Source of the DNA: Chrysomallon squamiferum
Lineage: Eukaryota; Mollusca; Gastropoda; Neomphalida; Peltospiridae
DNA length: 64,000 nucleotides
Assembly (NCBI GenBank): GCA_012295275.1
Contig: CM022672.1
Coordinates: 17,215,894 to 17,279,893, forward strand
Direction: 5' to 3'
Numbering within the stretch: position 1 is the stretch's first letter; each line of letters begins with the position of its first letter. The position numbers were made by a program, and so were the translations under genes. Positions 27,725-40,755 of this stretch are shown here, in pieces. The notes beneath the pieces were generated by a model. The model saw only the letters and a program-made list of their open reading frames with translations, searched no databases and was not told the DNA's origin.

Positions 27725-27765
<41 letters not shown>

Positions 27766-28604
27766 ATTTACTTACCTCTAGTTGTATAGTTCATATCAAA
27801 ATAAACTTGCATCTTGACAGTATCCAAGGCTGGTGAATGTGTATCCATAAGTCGATCAACACAGAGCTAAAATATATATATACATTTAAGAATTTCTTTT
27901 GTATACACTGTTTTATCAATATTACTGAAAAAAAAAAAAAAAAAAAAATAACAAATGAAGTCTTGTTTATCTGCATGTTTACAAATGACAATAAAAGGAA
28001 AATAAATCTGGTTGTTTAAATATACTAATATTATGAATTACAAGCATAATTTACCTTGATGAGTTTTTGGACATCTTCTTTTGTTAATGTGCGATCAACA
28101 TTAAACTCATTAGATGGGTCCAGTACAACTGCTTTTACCTGCAAAATAAAACAACAATAAACTTAGATTAAACATATCTCTATATCCATGAACAATGGAA
28201 ATCATTATATTATGGAGAAATAACAATTTTATTTAATTAGCCAACTAAAGGATTTAGCTAAGTACAGTTTATTTTGTTAAAGGGCAAAACAACAGAAAAT
28301 AAATTTAACAAATATGATAATTATTCAGTTTCTGACTTGAAAGCATGATGAATCTATATCTAAGTTGCTATTAACATTAAATGAAAATGATTTTATTAGA
28401 ATTTACAGCAAGCCAGTGTGAAGTTGTTCAACATATAATATTAACCACTTAATAGTAGTTAGGTGATAACAGATTCTGAATTAAAAAAATATTTACCATA
28501 AATGCCACCAGTGTTTCTGAAACAGCCTGTCCCTTGCTGACACATTCCTGAGCAATCTCACGAATGATGTTTTTTATCACACTTTCTGCCTGGGCTCTAG
28601 ACAT
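21589..28604 (-). CDS. CFAP206: Cilia- and flagella-associated protein 206
   Basis: An axonemal protein of motile cilia; the Tetrahymena orthologue helps dock radial spoke 2 and dynein c on the doublet. I traced 16 coding exons: 28604-28497, 28138-28055, 27866-27776, 27496-27308, 26846-26688, 26391-26299, 25730-25618, 25212-25099, 24979-24875, 24370-24284, 24061-23951, 23536-23394, 22914-22815, 22581-22438, 22225-22137, 21733-21589. Every phase joins, giving 624 residues against 622 in human. The N-terminus carries the near-invariant family stretches SETLVAFMVKAVVLDPSNEF, KLIKLCVDRLMD and VKMQVYFDMNY. Exon 12 (residues about 419-466) holds GYCALSLGKYDRLLLPSNP, a family hallmark. The tail ends VPTNMTKVDLTIDVDQT. 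No frameshift or missing exon was found. Confidence 0.95.
27727..27764. repeat. (TG)n microsatellite in a CFAP206 intron
   Basis: About 19-20 TG units, ending some 10 bp from the exon 3 donor (27775-27774). On the transcribed strand this is a (CA)n run just inside the intron, a position where CA repeats can influence exon use through hnRNP L. That role is inference only. Confidence 0.9.
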
Positions 28605-29067
28605 GTTGATATATATTTTTTTTATCTCAGTTGCATACAGGGTGACCTGGAATTTTAGAAAATTGTATAAAAATGTAACAGGCAGAGTGCTAATGAAATT
28701 AACATTATTATTTAATTATATTAATTTCTAATAGTTTTAGATTTTCTATATGTTGTCATATGTCAAATGAAAGAGGTTAAACCCAATGCAAATCAGAGTG
28801 AGATAGATATATTCAGATATAAACTAGATTAAAACAAAAGAAAAGAAAAGAAAGAATCGGATTTGCTAATATCATAATTTGTAATGGCTGTTATTAAAAG
28901 TTAAAGTTATATTTCGAAAAACATTTCTGCTATTTATATACATTTTATGATAAAACGATGAAAATTGTAAATTATCATTATTCAGTTACTGTCTTGACAG
29001 ATGGCTGAGATGCTCAGTTTCAAAATAAGAGCATATCTTTTTCTTCTGTTATATTTGTTTTCTTACC
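28605..29067 (-). other. CFAP206: CFAP206 5' UTR with predicted UTR intron
   Basis: The start-codon exon appears to begin at an acceptor (ATTCCAG) just above 28646. The best upstream minus-strand donor is CAAG|GTAAGA at 29067/29066. This predicts a UTR intron 29066-28647 and a first exon above 29067, next to the X-box. The splice sites are seen; the transcript is inferred. Confidence 0.55.
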
Positions 29068-29148
29068 TTGAAAACAATAACGGCTACATAAGCGTTACAG
29101 GTACTCGTAATTTAGATCCTAACAGTGATAGCCAACCATGTTGCTTGT

Positions 29149-29162
29149 ATCGCCATGGTAAT
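29149..29162. promoter_or_regulatory. RFX X-box
   Basis: ATCGCCATGGTAAT closely follows the palindromic RFX site GTTGCCATGGYAAC. It lies about 80 bp from the predicted CFAP206 first-exon donor. RFX factors with FOXJ1 drive motile-cilium genes, so this fits the gene it sits beside. Confidence 0.6.
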
Positions 29163-29214
29163 ATCATGCGCACGCACATAACGGAACGGGAATTATAGTG
29201 CAGACAGGAAATGA

Positions 29215-29222
29215 TCACGTGA
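29215..29222. promoter_or_regulatory. Palindromic E-box TCACGTGA
   Basis: A perfect TCACGTGA palindrome, the preferred core of MITF/TFE and USF bHLH-Zip factors, about 90 bp upstream of the DOCK start codon. Confidence 0.5.
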
Positions 29223-29312
29223 CTTTTGGTTTACTTGCAGGATGTACGAGTTAGTGTAAATAGAAAATCATAATAAATCAGGAAAGTAAATGAACTTCCA
29301 AAATTAGTAGAA

Positions 29313-30907
29313 ATGACTGTCTGGCGAAAAAGCGACAACAGAAACAAAGTGGGAGTTGGTAAGTTAAAGTATATAATCTTAAACTTAAAGTAAAAAGTCA
29401 AATGCAGGGCAGTACCCGGAAGTGCTCTGCTCATCAGTCACTGATTAGTCACTGCCTGGTCTAGTATTGACATTTACTCGTTATAATTTATCGTTGCGAT
29501 AAAAGTTACTCGTTTGTCAACAGAACACTCTTGTTAATAAACTTAACGTTAGGAAATGATATGTTAATTTCTGCGGAAACAAGTTATGTACACTTTTTAA
29601 AGTGCTGTTTAATGAGGTACTTGAAATTGTATTCCAAAGCCCATAAATTGAAGGGATAATTTATTAATTATTTATAATTAAATCATTTGAATTATCCTCA
29701 CAATTAATAACTTAGAAACTTAGAAAGCACAACATTTGGGCAGTTTAAGAAATAAGGATATGAATATTAAGAATATTAATACATACAGAACTGATAATAA
29801 TAGCACTGATAATAATAGGTACTTTTAATATAGTTGATGTAAAATGTTCAAAATTACAAAAGTTACAAAATAATAAGTTAATTGAGCAAAACAACAAATC
29901 CATTTCAAAAATCTTCCAAACATAAACACGTATGAAACAACAACAATAATAATAAAATGCTGTAAAACACAAGAAATATCTGAATCTGTATTATTATATT
30001 TATAGTAATACAGATTCTGTACTAGTATTAAATATAATGGGTTTTGTGTTTTTTTAGCATTTAAAAAAAAAAACACATTATGTTTTTAATTTTCAGGAAT
30101 AAAAATAAAATAGAATTCAGTGGCAATACTTTCACTAAAAAAATTATGTATTTTTTCTTTTACATGCATCACAATCAAATTATCCATTAGATATATGTAA
30201 TTGTTTTTATTTATTTTTAGCTATATACAACTATAGAGAAAATGGCCCATATCGACTCAGTCTGGATATTGGTGATACTGTTGTTATCCTTGAAGAGACA
30301 GATGGTTTGTTTTTAAACTTTCTTATATATATTTTATATAGTTGTTCAGTTAAACTTGAATAGGAAACATTGTATAAAAAGGTTGTTAGAATTAGAAAAA
30401 GCGTGTATTTTCAATGCACTATCTGAACAGATGTGGCAAAAAAAAAAATCTCTGAATCTTTTTGAAGGATTCATTTCATTTTTTAAAAGTGGATTATGTT
30501 CTTTTTTTTTCTTTTTCACATCACATTAAAAGGTTATTAAAGTATATAGTAAATGGCAGATTAATTTAATGTTATTTGACATACAGTGTTTTTGCAAAAA
30601 ATAATCCAGAAAATTTGCTAATGTATATTTTAATCTGAAGTTTATTTTTGATGCAGAATGGTACCGTGGATACATTTCTCGAGACAAAACAAAAAATGGA
30701 ATTTTTCCAAAATCATACATTCAAACAAAGGAGACACTGGTGGAGCTTAGTGGGTATGTGTTTTGTTTGTTTATTACCAGAGACAGCAGTTTCAGATAGT
30801 TTAATCTTTTTATTTGAACAATGTATCCAATATTTAAATAGATATATTGATGATAGTTCTTTGATTTGAGAAATTCATTTAGAAATAAAACTTAAAAAAT
30901 ACCAATA

Positions 30908-30941
<34 letters not shown>

Positions 30942-33900
30942 TTTAAATTAAAAAATTAAATAAATATTTGTATGTAACACATTAACTAAGCAGTTCATTA
31001 ATTATGTTTTGTTTATATATTTTTTTAGATCAAGAGAGACAATTATTATTAAGGAAATTCCCATAGTGAAAGAAATGACACTGGTACTGAAAGAATGGCA
31101 TGGTATTTGGAAACAGATTTATGTGGTAAGACTTATATATTACATATGTTTTTATTTTATCTCATTTTACAGCTTAATCTGAATAGTATTTTATGATTAT
31201 ATATTTATTTAGCACATAATTTCTTTTGTTTCTCAGCTATCAGACTTTGAGATGTTCAGATAAATTAAGTATCTAATGGAAGCTGTTTTCATGAGGCGTA
31301 TAATCTGTTAAAATATTTAATTATTATGTTTTTGACAGATGCAGGAAAAAGACTTGGACAAAATCAGTGAAATGATAAATGAGCTTATTGACTGGAGGAG
31401 GAAAATTTTGTCTCACAAACTCACCAATGTATGTATATCATTTTAGAAGAATTTCCTCTTTCAAATCCTAAATAGTTTGACATGTTTGGAGGCAGAAATA
31501 ATGTGGTCTGTGAAAAACAACAGCAGCAACAAAAACTAAAAAAACCCACTCTAGATCCAGTGTTGTTTACGCTTTTGTCTGAAATTTCAGATTTTGAACT
31601 GCTGGAACGATTTTTAGCTGCTTATTTATATGATGATACGGATTTCTATCTTTGAATTGAAAGGACTGACATTTTTATAGTTAGGACATAATGCTCATCA
31701 CATAAAAATTAATTTATTTGTAATAAAAAAAATATATAATAATTATCCTTAAATTATAAAATATTTATATTTACTGCTTGTGATTATCATAGATTTTTTT
31801 AAAAATTTTTTTTTTTTTTTTTTAGGATGAACTGAGGGCATTGCAGCAGGATATTACTGCAAGAATTGATTATGGAAACGCGTAATTATTTTTCACTTTT
31901 TAAAGAATTTATTATTTTCTGGTTTCATATAAACTAAAAATAAACAAATAGGTTAAAAATGTATTTGTTTGGTTAGAAACTAGAGTTAACTAAATCAATA
32001 AGATTTTATAATCATTAACCCTTTGTGTTAAGTGAATATATCCATTCAAAATTTTATTACTGTTAACAGTGGAAAGTAGATTTAATCCACAACCTTAAAG
32101 AAATTTCTCATTATGTTCAAAGAAGTGGACACACCCTCAGAGATTCCCAAACATCATTTCGGCTGAGTATGTACTGCCATTTTGTGGAAGAGGCAGCAAA
32201 ACTTGTACTGTTGTTATTTTTAATTATGCAGAGGAAGGGTTAAATTACATTGTTTCTTTAAACTGGAAAATATTAAGTAACAATTATTTTCAATTTCGTT
32301 CAGTATTTTATGAATATTCATAAAAGAATACTGTATGTTTAAAATTATATGAATAAATATTTTATGAAGAACAATCAGATATTTTACTTAAATGTTTTTT
32401 AAGCCAAAATAAGCTTTATTCATTGTGATTGATATTGTATACTGAAAAACCATAATCTTTAAAATTCTGCTCTATAATGTAAAGATTGAATGTAAATTTT
32501 GATTTATTGTGATGGATGTTGTCTTCTTTTAGTCTTCTCAGTTTGGACCTGGTTGTTAGAGATGAGCTGGGAAATGTGCTAAACCCAGAGACTACGAGTG
32601 TGATAGAAGTTCACAGAAGGGTAAATAATAATATTCCATTAAATACAAGACCTTAGAGCTTTAATTATCAAAAGATATAACAACAAAGCCACATATTTTT
32701 GAACAACTTAAGAATATAATTTATTCAGTACCCATAATTCACATTTTCTTTATTTCAGCATTGTTTGGCTGCAGAGAGGATAAGAAAAGAAACAGTAAGT
32801 TGTTTGTATAAGTTATAATTTTACAAATTTAATTAAGGAAAAGCAGTGTCACTGTTTTTTTCACTAGTTATAAATCGAAACTGTATTTTAAAGTATTTTA
32901 CTTTTCAAACATTTCACATTCAGTTTTTCTTTATAGATTTCTTTCAGATAATTGTTAAGTTGGTCTGTGTTTCTATCTATATCAATCAAGCTATCAGTCA
33001 AGCTATTTGTTGATTCTGTTTGTCTGTTGCCTACCTACTATCAACCCACCTACATACATACATATGTGAGTCCACAGTTAAGTATGTAATGGCTGTTTTG
33101 AAATAATATGTTGATATTTTTTGTTGCAGCAAACAAATATAAAACCAGAGAATGAAGCTCGTATTTTATCTTACCCTCACACATTCAATCTTTTTGTCAT
33201 GCTGCGCAATTTTGTGTGCAAGATAGGAGAGGATGCAGACATTTTGATGAATCTCTTTGATGCAAAGGAACAGAAATTTATAAGGTATAAAATATTCCTA
33301 GAAAAACCGCAAATATTGAAATATAGGAATTGTGGTCTGTCTCCGAGAGGTTACATAAATTACCTTGAAATTGTAAGGAACTGTTTTATTTTTTATTACA
33401 ACGGTCTTTTGTTTTGCTTTATTATAAATTAAAAATAAAATATATATTAATTTTATCTTAAAAGCCAGTTTAAATTCGTATTAAAAATTATAAATATCCA
33501 GAAGAAAATAAAATAACTAAGTGCATTTTCCATTAAACTGGACTAATAATAGGTAAACAGAAAACAGTTCAAGGTAGCAAAAAGAAAACCCAACAACATG
33601 CAGACAAAGAACATTAATTAATAAAATAAGCTTATTAAAGGGACCTGTTTACAAAGAGAATAAATTATAAAAACACACAGAAAAGGAAATACAGTTTGGA
33701 ACTATAAACAAATGTTAGCGAAAAGCTTCTAGATTTGTATATACAAAAAAATAGGTTCTTATAAAGATATCTTGCATTTTTTTCAGTGAAAATTTCTTGG
33801 TGAAATGGAGTAAAGAAGGTGTGCCAAAAGATATTGAAATGCTCAACAATTTTCGAGTTGTTTTTACAGTATGTTTGTTATAACTTCTTAATATTATTTA

Positions 33901-35602
33901 ATTTGACATACATGTTTAGAAGTAAAATCATTCATTGTTGTTACTAATGCAGAAATGTTAATAACATGAAACACTCAGCAATTTTTACTGTGTACAATAA
34001 ATATTTTTGGAGTAAAAATTACCTGAATACATCAGTAATAATGTCTGCCTATATTCACTTACTGTTTTATCGATAATGTCAAAATTTCACATTGATGGTA
34101 TTATATTTTCATAATAGGTTTATAATAGTATTTATACAATATGCATTTTTCATTATATAGTTATACATAGTCAGTTATTAAAAATGTGTTTAAAAATGTC
34201 AGGTATTTGGGTATCTTCTTTGTTTTTATTAAATTTATTAATACACTTATAGACAACCATATCTGTATCTACCTGTATCTCTATCTAACTGTCTGTATAT
34301 ATTTATAAAAATCTTTCTTTTCTTTTAGGATCTGGGAACAAAAGATCGCTTGAGAGAGAAAGTGTATCTTGTGTTTCAGATAGTCAGAATAGGTACATTT
34401 AGTTCTTTTTTTTTTTTTTTTGCTTAATTCATTTTACTGTTGTATGTAATGGTTTTATTTTTAATCTTCATTTCAGTATTGAAGTTTGTTTGATGGTAGC
34501 TAAAAATGACCTTAGCATACTTTGTGTATTTTAATGTTATTATTCTTTCACAATAATAAATTATGTTAATAAAACAAAGAGGTTACAATTGTTTAGTGAA
34601 TAAGAACATTCAAACATTTATTTACCAATATATGGGATAATAAAAAAAAAAAAAAAAAAAAATGAAATTGCTGAAATTGCAGACAAAGATATTTAGTAAT
34701 AGTAATAGCATTACATCAGTAACCAAGTCAGAAACTGGAATAGGAAAGATCAAGTTAATCATATTTAAAATATTTACTGGTGCTTTCCAGTCCATCTTTT
34801 TTCTTTTTACTTGTTTATAATTGTGAAAATAAAACTTCAGTAAAATAATATGCAGTACGATCAAATTTTAATTTAATTCTGTTAAAACTTCAAATGTTTT
34901 AATTAAGGTGTTATGGATCCAAAAGATGCTGAAAACAAAAAACAAACTCAGGGAATCAGAAGACCTTTTGGTGTGGCAGGTATTAAATTTTTTTTTCACT
35001 GTAATATATTTATTTAATATTTTATTAGTTATTATCTGACAAGTATTTATGTATTTATTTTTTAATGGGAAAATGTGTGTAAATAATGCAGCTATTAACT
35101 TTTCAACTATTCCTTAAAGAATTTGTATTGGAAATAATTTTTTTTTTTATTTTTTATCTTTATTTAATATCTGATTGATGTAATTTTATAAAAAGATTTT
35201 ATATGTATTATTTATTTATTAATAATATCATTATAATTATTTTTAAAATGTTTTAATTCAGCAATGGAAATATCAGAGATTATTCAGGGGAGACAAACAT
35301 GCCAGGAAGATCAGCAGTTTTTTATTCCATTTCAGCAGTAAGTTAATTGTCCTTGATCAAAATTAATTTATTTAAGCTTAAATTTAAACATTAACTGTAG
35401 TCAGTAATAGAAAGTTAGATTTAATCTGTTTTTATTATTTGAAACTTGAACAACAGAAACTATTTCTAAATTATTCTTCAGATGTGGAGAAAAAGAATTT
35501 ATGGAAAATGTTATCAAAAAGGTTATTGTGGCCAAGGAGATCAATCACAAAGGTCAAGGTCTTTGGGTTTCTATGATGATTCTGCCAGGGGACATGAAAC
35601 AG
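29313..35602 (+). other. DOCK segment 1: SH3 domain and N-terminal helical region (exons 1-14)
   Basis: Exons 29313-29358, 30221-30304, 30657-30753, 31029-31125, 31339-31428, 31826-31881, 32533-32620, 32759-32794, 33130-33284, 33787-33868, 34329-34392, 34908-34979, 35262-35337, 35482-35602. All phases join. The SH3 shows [20 protein letters not shown] and NGIFPKSY. In DOCK1 this SH3 region binds ELMO. The following stretch carries the family's [24 protein letters not shown] and [10 protein letters not shown]. The start at 29313 is chosen because MTVWRKSDN leads straight into the SH3 and the exon has a GTAAGT donor. Confidence 0.9.
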
Positions 35603-37132
35603 GTATTTTTTTAATTTATTTAATTACTTCTGTTAAAAAACCTTTTTTTCTTTTTCTTTTTTCTTCTTTTTGTAGCTAAAACACATTCATGCAATTATTA
35701 CAGTTATATTAAAAATTTAAGTCAGTTTCCATTTTTATATTTTATTTTATTTAATTTCTGTCTCAAATGCATTTTATCTTACATTTTAGTACTTACATCT
35801 TGTAATATTAATATTCTTATTTTATATTTGGTAAAATAAAATAAAAACTATAAAAAAATTGGAGATGCCATCAACTTAATTTTTAGTTGTTTTACAGCAG
35901 GTTTTTGAGTACAGAAGACCAAATGTTTTGCCGGTATCATAATTTTAAAGAATTTTTATTCATTTCCCATATTAGCATGTTATACTGCATACATCAAAGA
36001 CATAAATGACCACATACACTGACAGCATTTTTTAAAATTATTTATACAATTGATTTTCTATTTTTATAATGTATATATAAACCATAAATAAATAAACAGG
36101 TTTAAATTATCAATTTTAATTTTTTACTGCTTGAAAATGGTTTTAATATTTTATTATTACTGTAACTTTAAACCAACCTCCACTCAGAGGATTTGAACCC
36201 TGACTTCTTTTCTAATAGCTGAGCTAATAGTGAAGTTATCACATCTCACAGTGACAGTATTTGTATTTTTACACTGGTTTTGTTTGGTCAGTTTCGAAAG
36301 CATCTGTAAAACTCGTATAGCTGTGTACAAAAAACTTAAGGCTTTAAATTCACATTACACATTTTGAAGATTGCACTTTTCTAAAACACCTCAAATAGGT
36401 TAAGACAAACAATTATATATACATGTATGTAGCCTTTATTAGCAGATTTAGGCCTTAACTTAAGTTTATATTCATCTAAAGGTAAATTTTGTTGATAGTA
36501 TGTATGGTAAAGAAAAAAAAAAAAAAAAATTAAAATTTGATTTTATGAAAATAATATTAATAAAAAAATATAAGGTGATAAGCCAGCAAATAAATTTATT
36601 ATCTAGCTGTTCAAATTGATATGGTGCACTAAAATGAAAAAAAGAAAAAGGTACGGTTTCATTAAAGAAAAATCACAAGAGTTTGTCATTTTAGTTTTAA
36701 GTACAAAATAAAGTACTGAAATACTTTTATTTAATTCCTTTCCTTTCACCCATGGATGATCAGTGGTTGCATAGTCACAGTGCTACATTGTTTTTTTCTG
36801 GTGACTGATATTTTCTTTCACATACTGCATATATTGGTACTTTTCATATTTTGATATATAATACTGCCCATCTCAAAAAACACCTCTACCTTATTTCTCA
36901 CTTAAGTCACAAATGTTTATGATGAAGTTAATTTTAGTTTTAATGATATATTAAAAACAATGGTAGTTTCATAATTAATTTCATTTTAAAAACAAATGTC
37001 TTTACTTAAAATAAATAAAAAAGTATGTGTATGTGTTTGTGTTCGAGAACATAAACAAAGAAACAGAATGAAAATTGTTTATTATTAATTCTTGAATAAG
37101 TTTTTCAGTTAATTATTTAAACAAAATATTTC

Positions 37133-37166
<34 letters not shown>

Positions 37167-37175
37167 CATCATCAT

Positions 37176-37252
<77 letters not shown>

Positions 37253-40200
37253 TACAACTACTATTTTAAATAGGTACATGAAGATTATCCACATTTGGTT
37301 GTCACAGGAACACCAGTTGCTAGAAAAATGGGTTTCCCTGAAGTCATAATGCCAGGTACATTACAATATTCAGTCATAATTTTAGTACATAGTTACATTC
37401 TTTCAGTTAAATAACAAAATCTTAATGCAGCTGTGTTGTTTCTAATTAGCATTACCTTTTATCTTTTACTTGATAATTAATAGTATCGATTCAGATTGTG
37501 ACATAAGCAGCTAACCAGAAACTGTGATGAGCAAAGAAAGTTGTGTTAATAACTGAAACATGATGTGTCTGTTTAGAAACATTCTTTGATATAAATTTGT
37601 GGCAGACATCATTTTAACTTAGCTTTTCTAATTTAATATCTGTAATAAATTCAGAAATTATTTCATTCCTGCCATTTATGATGTCTGCTGACACTTTATC
37701 ACCAATGATAGATTTTTTATAGTTTCATGATAGTGTTGACTGTAAAATAGTTGTATGCACATATTGCATTACAGGTATATATTATGACTTATCAGTATTT
37801 GTTCTTGATTTGTACAAAATATTTATTGTTAAAAGTATTGATTCTATTTATATTTGAGTTGCAAATGTTTTACATTCAGTTTGATGGTGTAGAAAACAAA
37901 TTTGTTTTAAAAATAGTTTTCTGATTAAATAACTGATTTTCATTTTACAACCTTGTAGTGGAGGGTAAGATGTTAATTAGTGTTCTGTATTGTAAATTAG
38001 TAGTACTACTTTTCTTCCACACTGTTTATTTCAAAAATATATTATTTTTATTTTTATTTGTTGTGGCTTTTATTTTTATGTATCACTTCATTTTTGTCCC
38101 TAGATCAGATTTTATTTTGGCTTTATTGTTCTGCATTTTTAAATTATTGATTAATTTTTTTTTAAAAAAAAATTCATTAAACTGTTTGTGATTTTCATTC
38201 CTCTCTACTTAGCACATTTTATCATCATATTGTTGTAAAATTAATGGTGTAGTATTATTACTTGTTTTTGAATAATATTCTAGGGGTGAATCTTTGAATT
38301 TGTTTAAATGTTTCAATGCTAATTCTTTTTGGAAATAATATTATTTTTGTAATTATTTGTTTCTGTTCCTCTTTGAAAGTAGAAAATAAAACAGGAAAAA
38401 ATAATAACAAAATATTACTGTTGCGTCTATGTAGAAAAATTCAAATATAAACTTGACTCCATTTAGTAATGTTTTGTTTTGATTTCAAAATGTTCACTGT
38501 TAAGTTTTGTTGTCTATAATTTTAATTACTGTCTAATTTTTGCTGCATTTGAAAATAATTATTATTACCATTAAAATGTGAATCAGCAGTACCCAAATAA
38601 ATTTCTGTTTTAATGTCATGTTTGTTGTATAAAATCTTTAAAATGAGATCTAGATTACTTTTAATGGTATTATTATTATTATTTACTTACTTATATACAT
38701 ACATATTTTTTTTTTTTTTTATATAGATGAAAGCATATTAGTATTTTTTACTGAATGAAGTTACTGACTGAAATCAGTTTTTGATGTTAAAATAAGTAGA
38801 ATATGATAGTTCCCAAATTTTATATACTTTATTAATAATTAATTACACTACAGTTTGCAGTATGAAAACAAATGTACTTAAAAGTTTTATATTAACAAGC
38901 ACTTTATTTTATTACTTTATATTTTCATATATAAAATTGTAAGTTTCTTTTTATCGAACAATTATATCATAATATCACATTTTTATTATTGTTATATTTT
39001 TTTTATATTTATTTTGAAAACAAAATACTTCAAAAATGTTGATTTAAAAAAAAAAAAAAAAAAAAGATTAAAATTGCTTAACAAACTGAAGTAAAAATAT
39101 AACTGCCTTGCTTGTTTAGGTGATGTCAGAAATGACATCTATGTCTCACTGATGTACGGAGAGTTTGCTAAAGGCCCAACAAAGACAACAGATAAAAACG
39201 TTGAAGTGTCTATGGTCGTGTGTAACAGCCAAGGAGACGTTCTACCAGTAAAATTTATTATTATTTATTTTTATTATTATTATCAGATTTATTTGCAGAA
39301 GCCAGGTTTTAAAACATTTTAAACAGATACTGAAACAGAAATTAACATCAAGTTTAAACTTTTTGAAAAGCAGATATAATAAGACATTTATTAAACAACT
39401 TCTGAAATAAATAAATAAATAAATAATTGCTGGAAAAAGAGAATGTTAAATATTTTACATTTTTACAAATGAAACAAAAATGTAGTTATTATTTGGTTAC
39501 TAAAATACTGTTGTTTCTGTATATGCAGACACTAATATGCAAGCACTAATGCATATACAAATGCACACATATGTACAGACAAATACACTCACTGACTTAC
39601 ATAAACACATTTAAATTATTTATGTTTTTGTAAACAGAAAGTGATCAGTCATGGCTGTGGGGAATCAATGATGTCTGAGTATAAATCTATGATTTACTAT
39701 CATGAAGACAAACCAAAATGGTATGAGATTGTTAAGGTAAGTAATAATGTCTTTGAAGACATCTTTGTGACTATTTTAAATTCACCACAGATTCAAGAAC
39801 AACAGCAACAACAAAAACAACAATATGCTGAAGAAACAACAAATCCAGATTACTTATATGTTTATTTATTATTGTTTTTGTGACATTATTTGACAAAGAA
39901 ATATTGGTCTGAAAGTTAGAAAAATATTAATAACACAGTTTCTGCCAAAATTCGAAGAAGGAAAACACAAACAAAAAATAATATCAGTTTTATGATTTTA
40001 TCTTGAAGTCTGAAAACAAATCGGAAATGTTAAACTTCAGAATATAAAGATGTTTGGGAATGTGTTTTCAATATTTTTAGTTTAATATTACTATTCTCAT
40101 TTAATATTAAATTATTTTGTGACAGGTTGCCATCTCAACAGAAGAAGAATTCCGTGGACTGCATCTTAAATTTCTTTTCAAACACAAGTCTTCATCAGAA

Positions 40201-40702
40201 GGTATTGGTTATTTTAAAATATTAATTGTATTTTATTTGATGAGATATTTATTTAGCTCTGTACAGGAAATCAATGTTTACTAATCTCAAATTATTATAT
40301 GTTGTTGCTTGCCTTGATGTAGAAAAATTAATTTTATCATTTCTCCTTTTCTGATGAAAATCTTATAGGCATCTAATTTCTCTGTCATTTTTGTTTTCAC
40401 AGCTGAAAGAATAAATTTTACTGGTAACCTTTTCTTTTATTCTGATATTGAAATTTTATTATTTTATCAATTTTAAAATAAAAAGCAAACAGTTTTTAAT
40501 ATTTATGTTTTGTTTTAGTTGTACATCAGTTTATAATCAAACAATTATCTCTATAAAAAAAAAAGTAATAATGAAAAATAAAATAAATAAACTTTATTAA
40601 AATTAAAGTGTACAAAATAAAATTATAAATGAAATTAAAACTTTAAAAGCAGTTTTGAAATGTTTGTTTGTTAAACAATAAAGAGAGAGAAATTTGATAA
40701 AC

Positions 40703-40755
<53 letters not shown>

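Larger units (their letters stand above)
28605..29312. promoter_or_regulatory. Divergent CFAP206/DOCK promoter interval
   Basis: Only 708 bp separate the two start codons, and the predicted CFAP206 first UTR exon leaves less than 250 bp between transcripts. The part from about 29070 to 29230 is clearly less AT-rich than the flanks. Candidate sites are an X-box (29149-29162), an NRF1-like TGCGCACGCA (about 29167-29176), TCACGTGA (29215-29222) and a forkhead-like GTAAAC on the minus strand (about 29231-29236). Motifs are read by eye. Confidence 0.55.
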
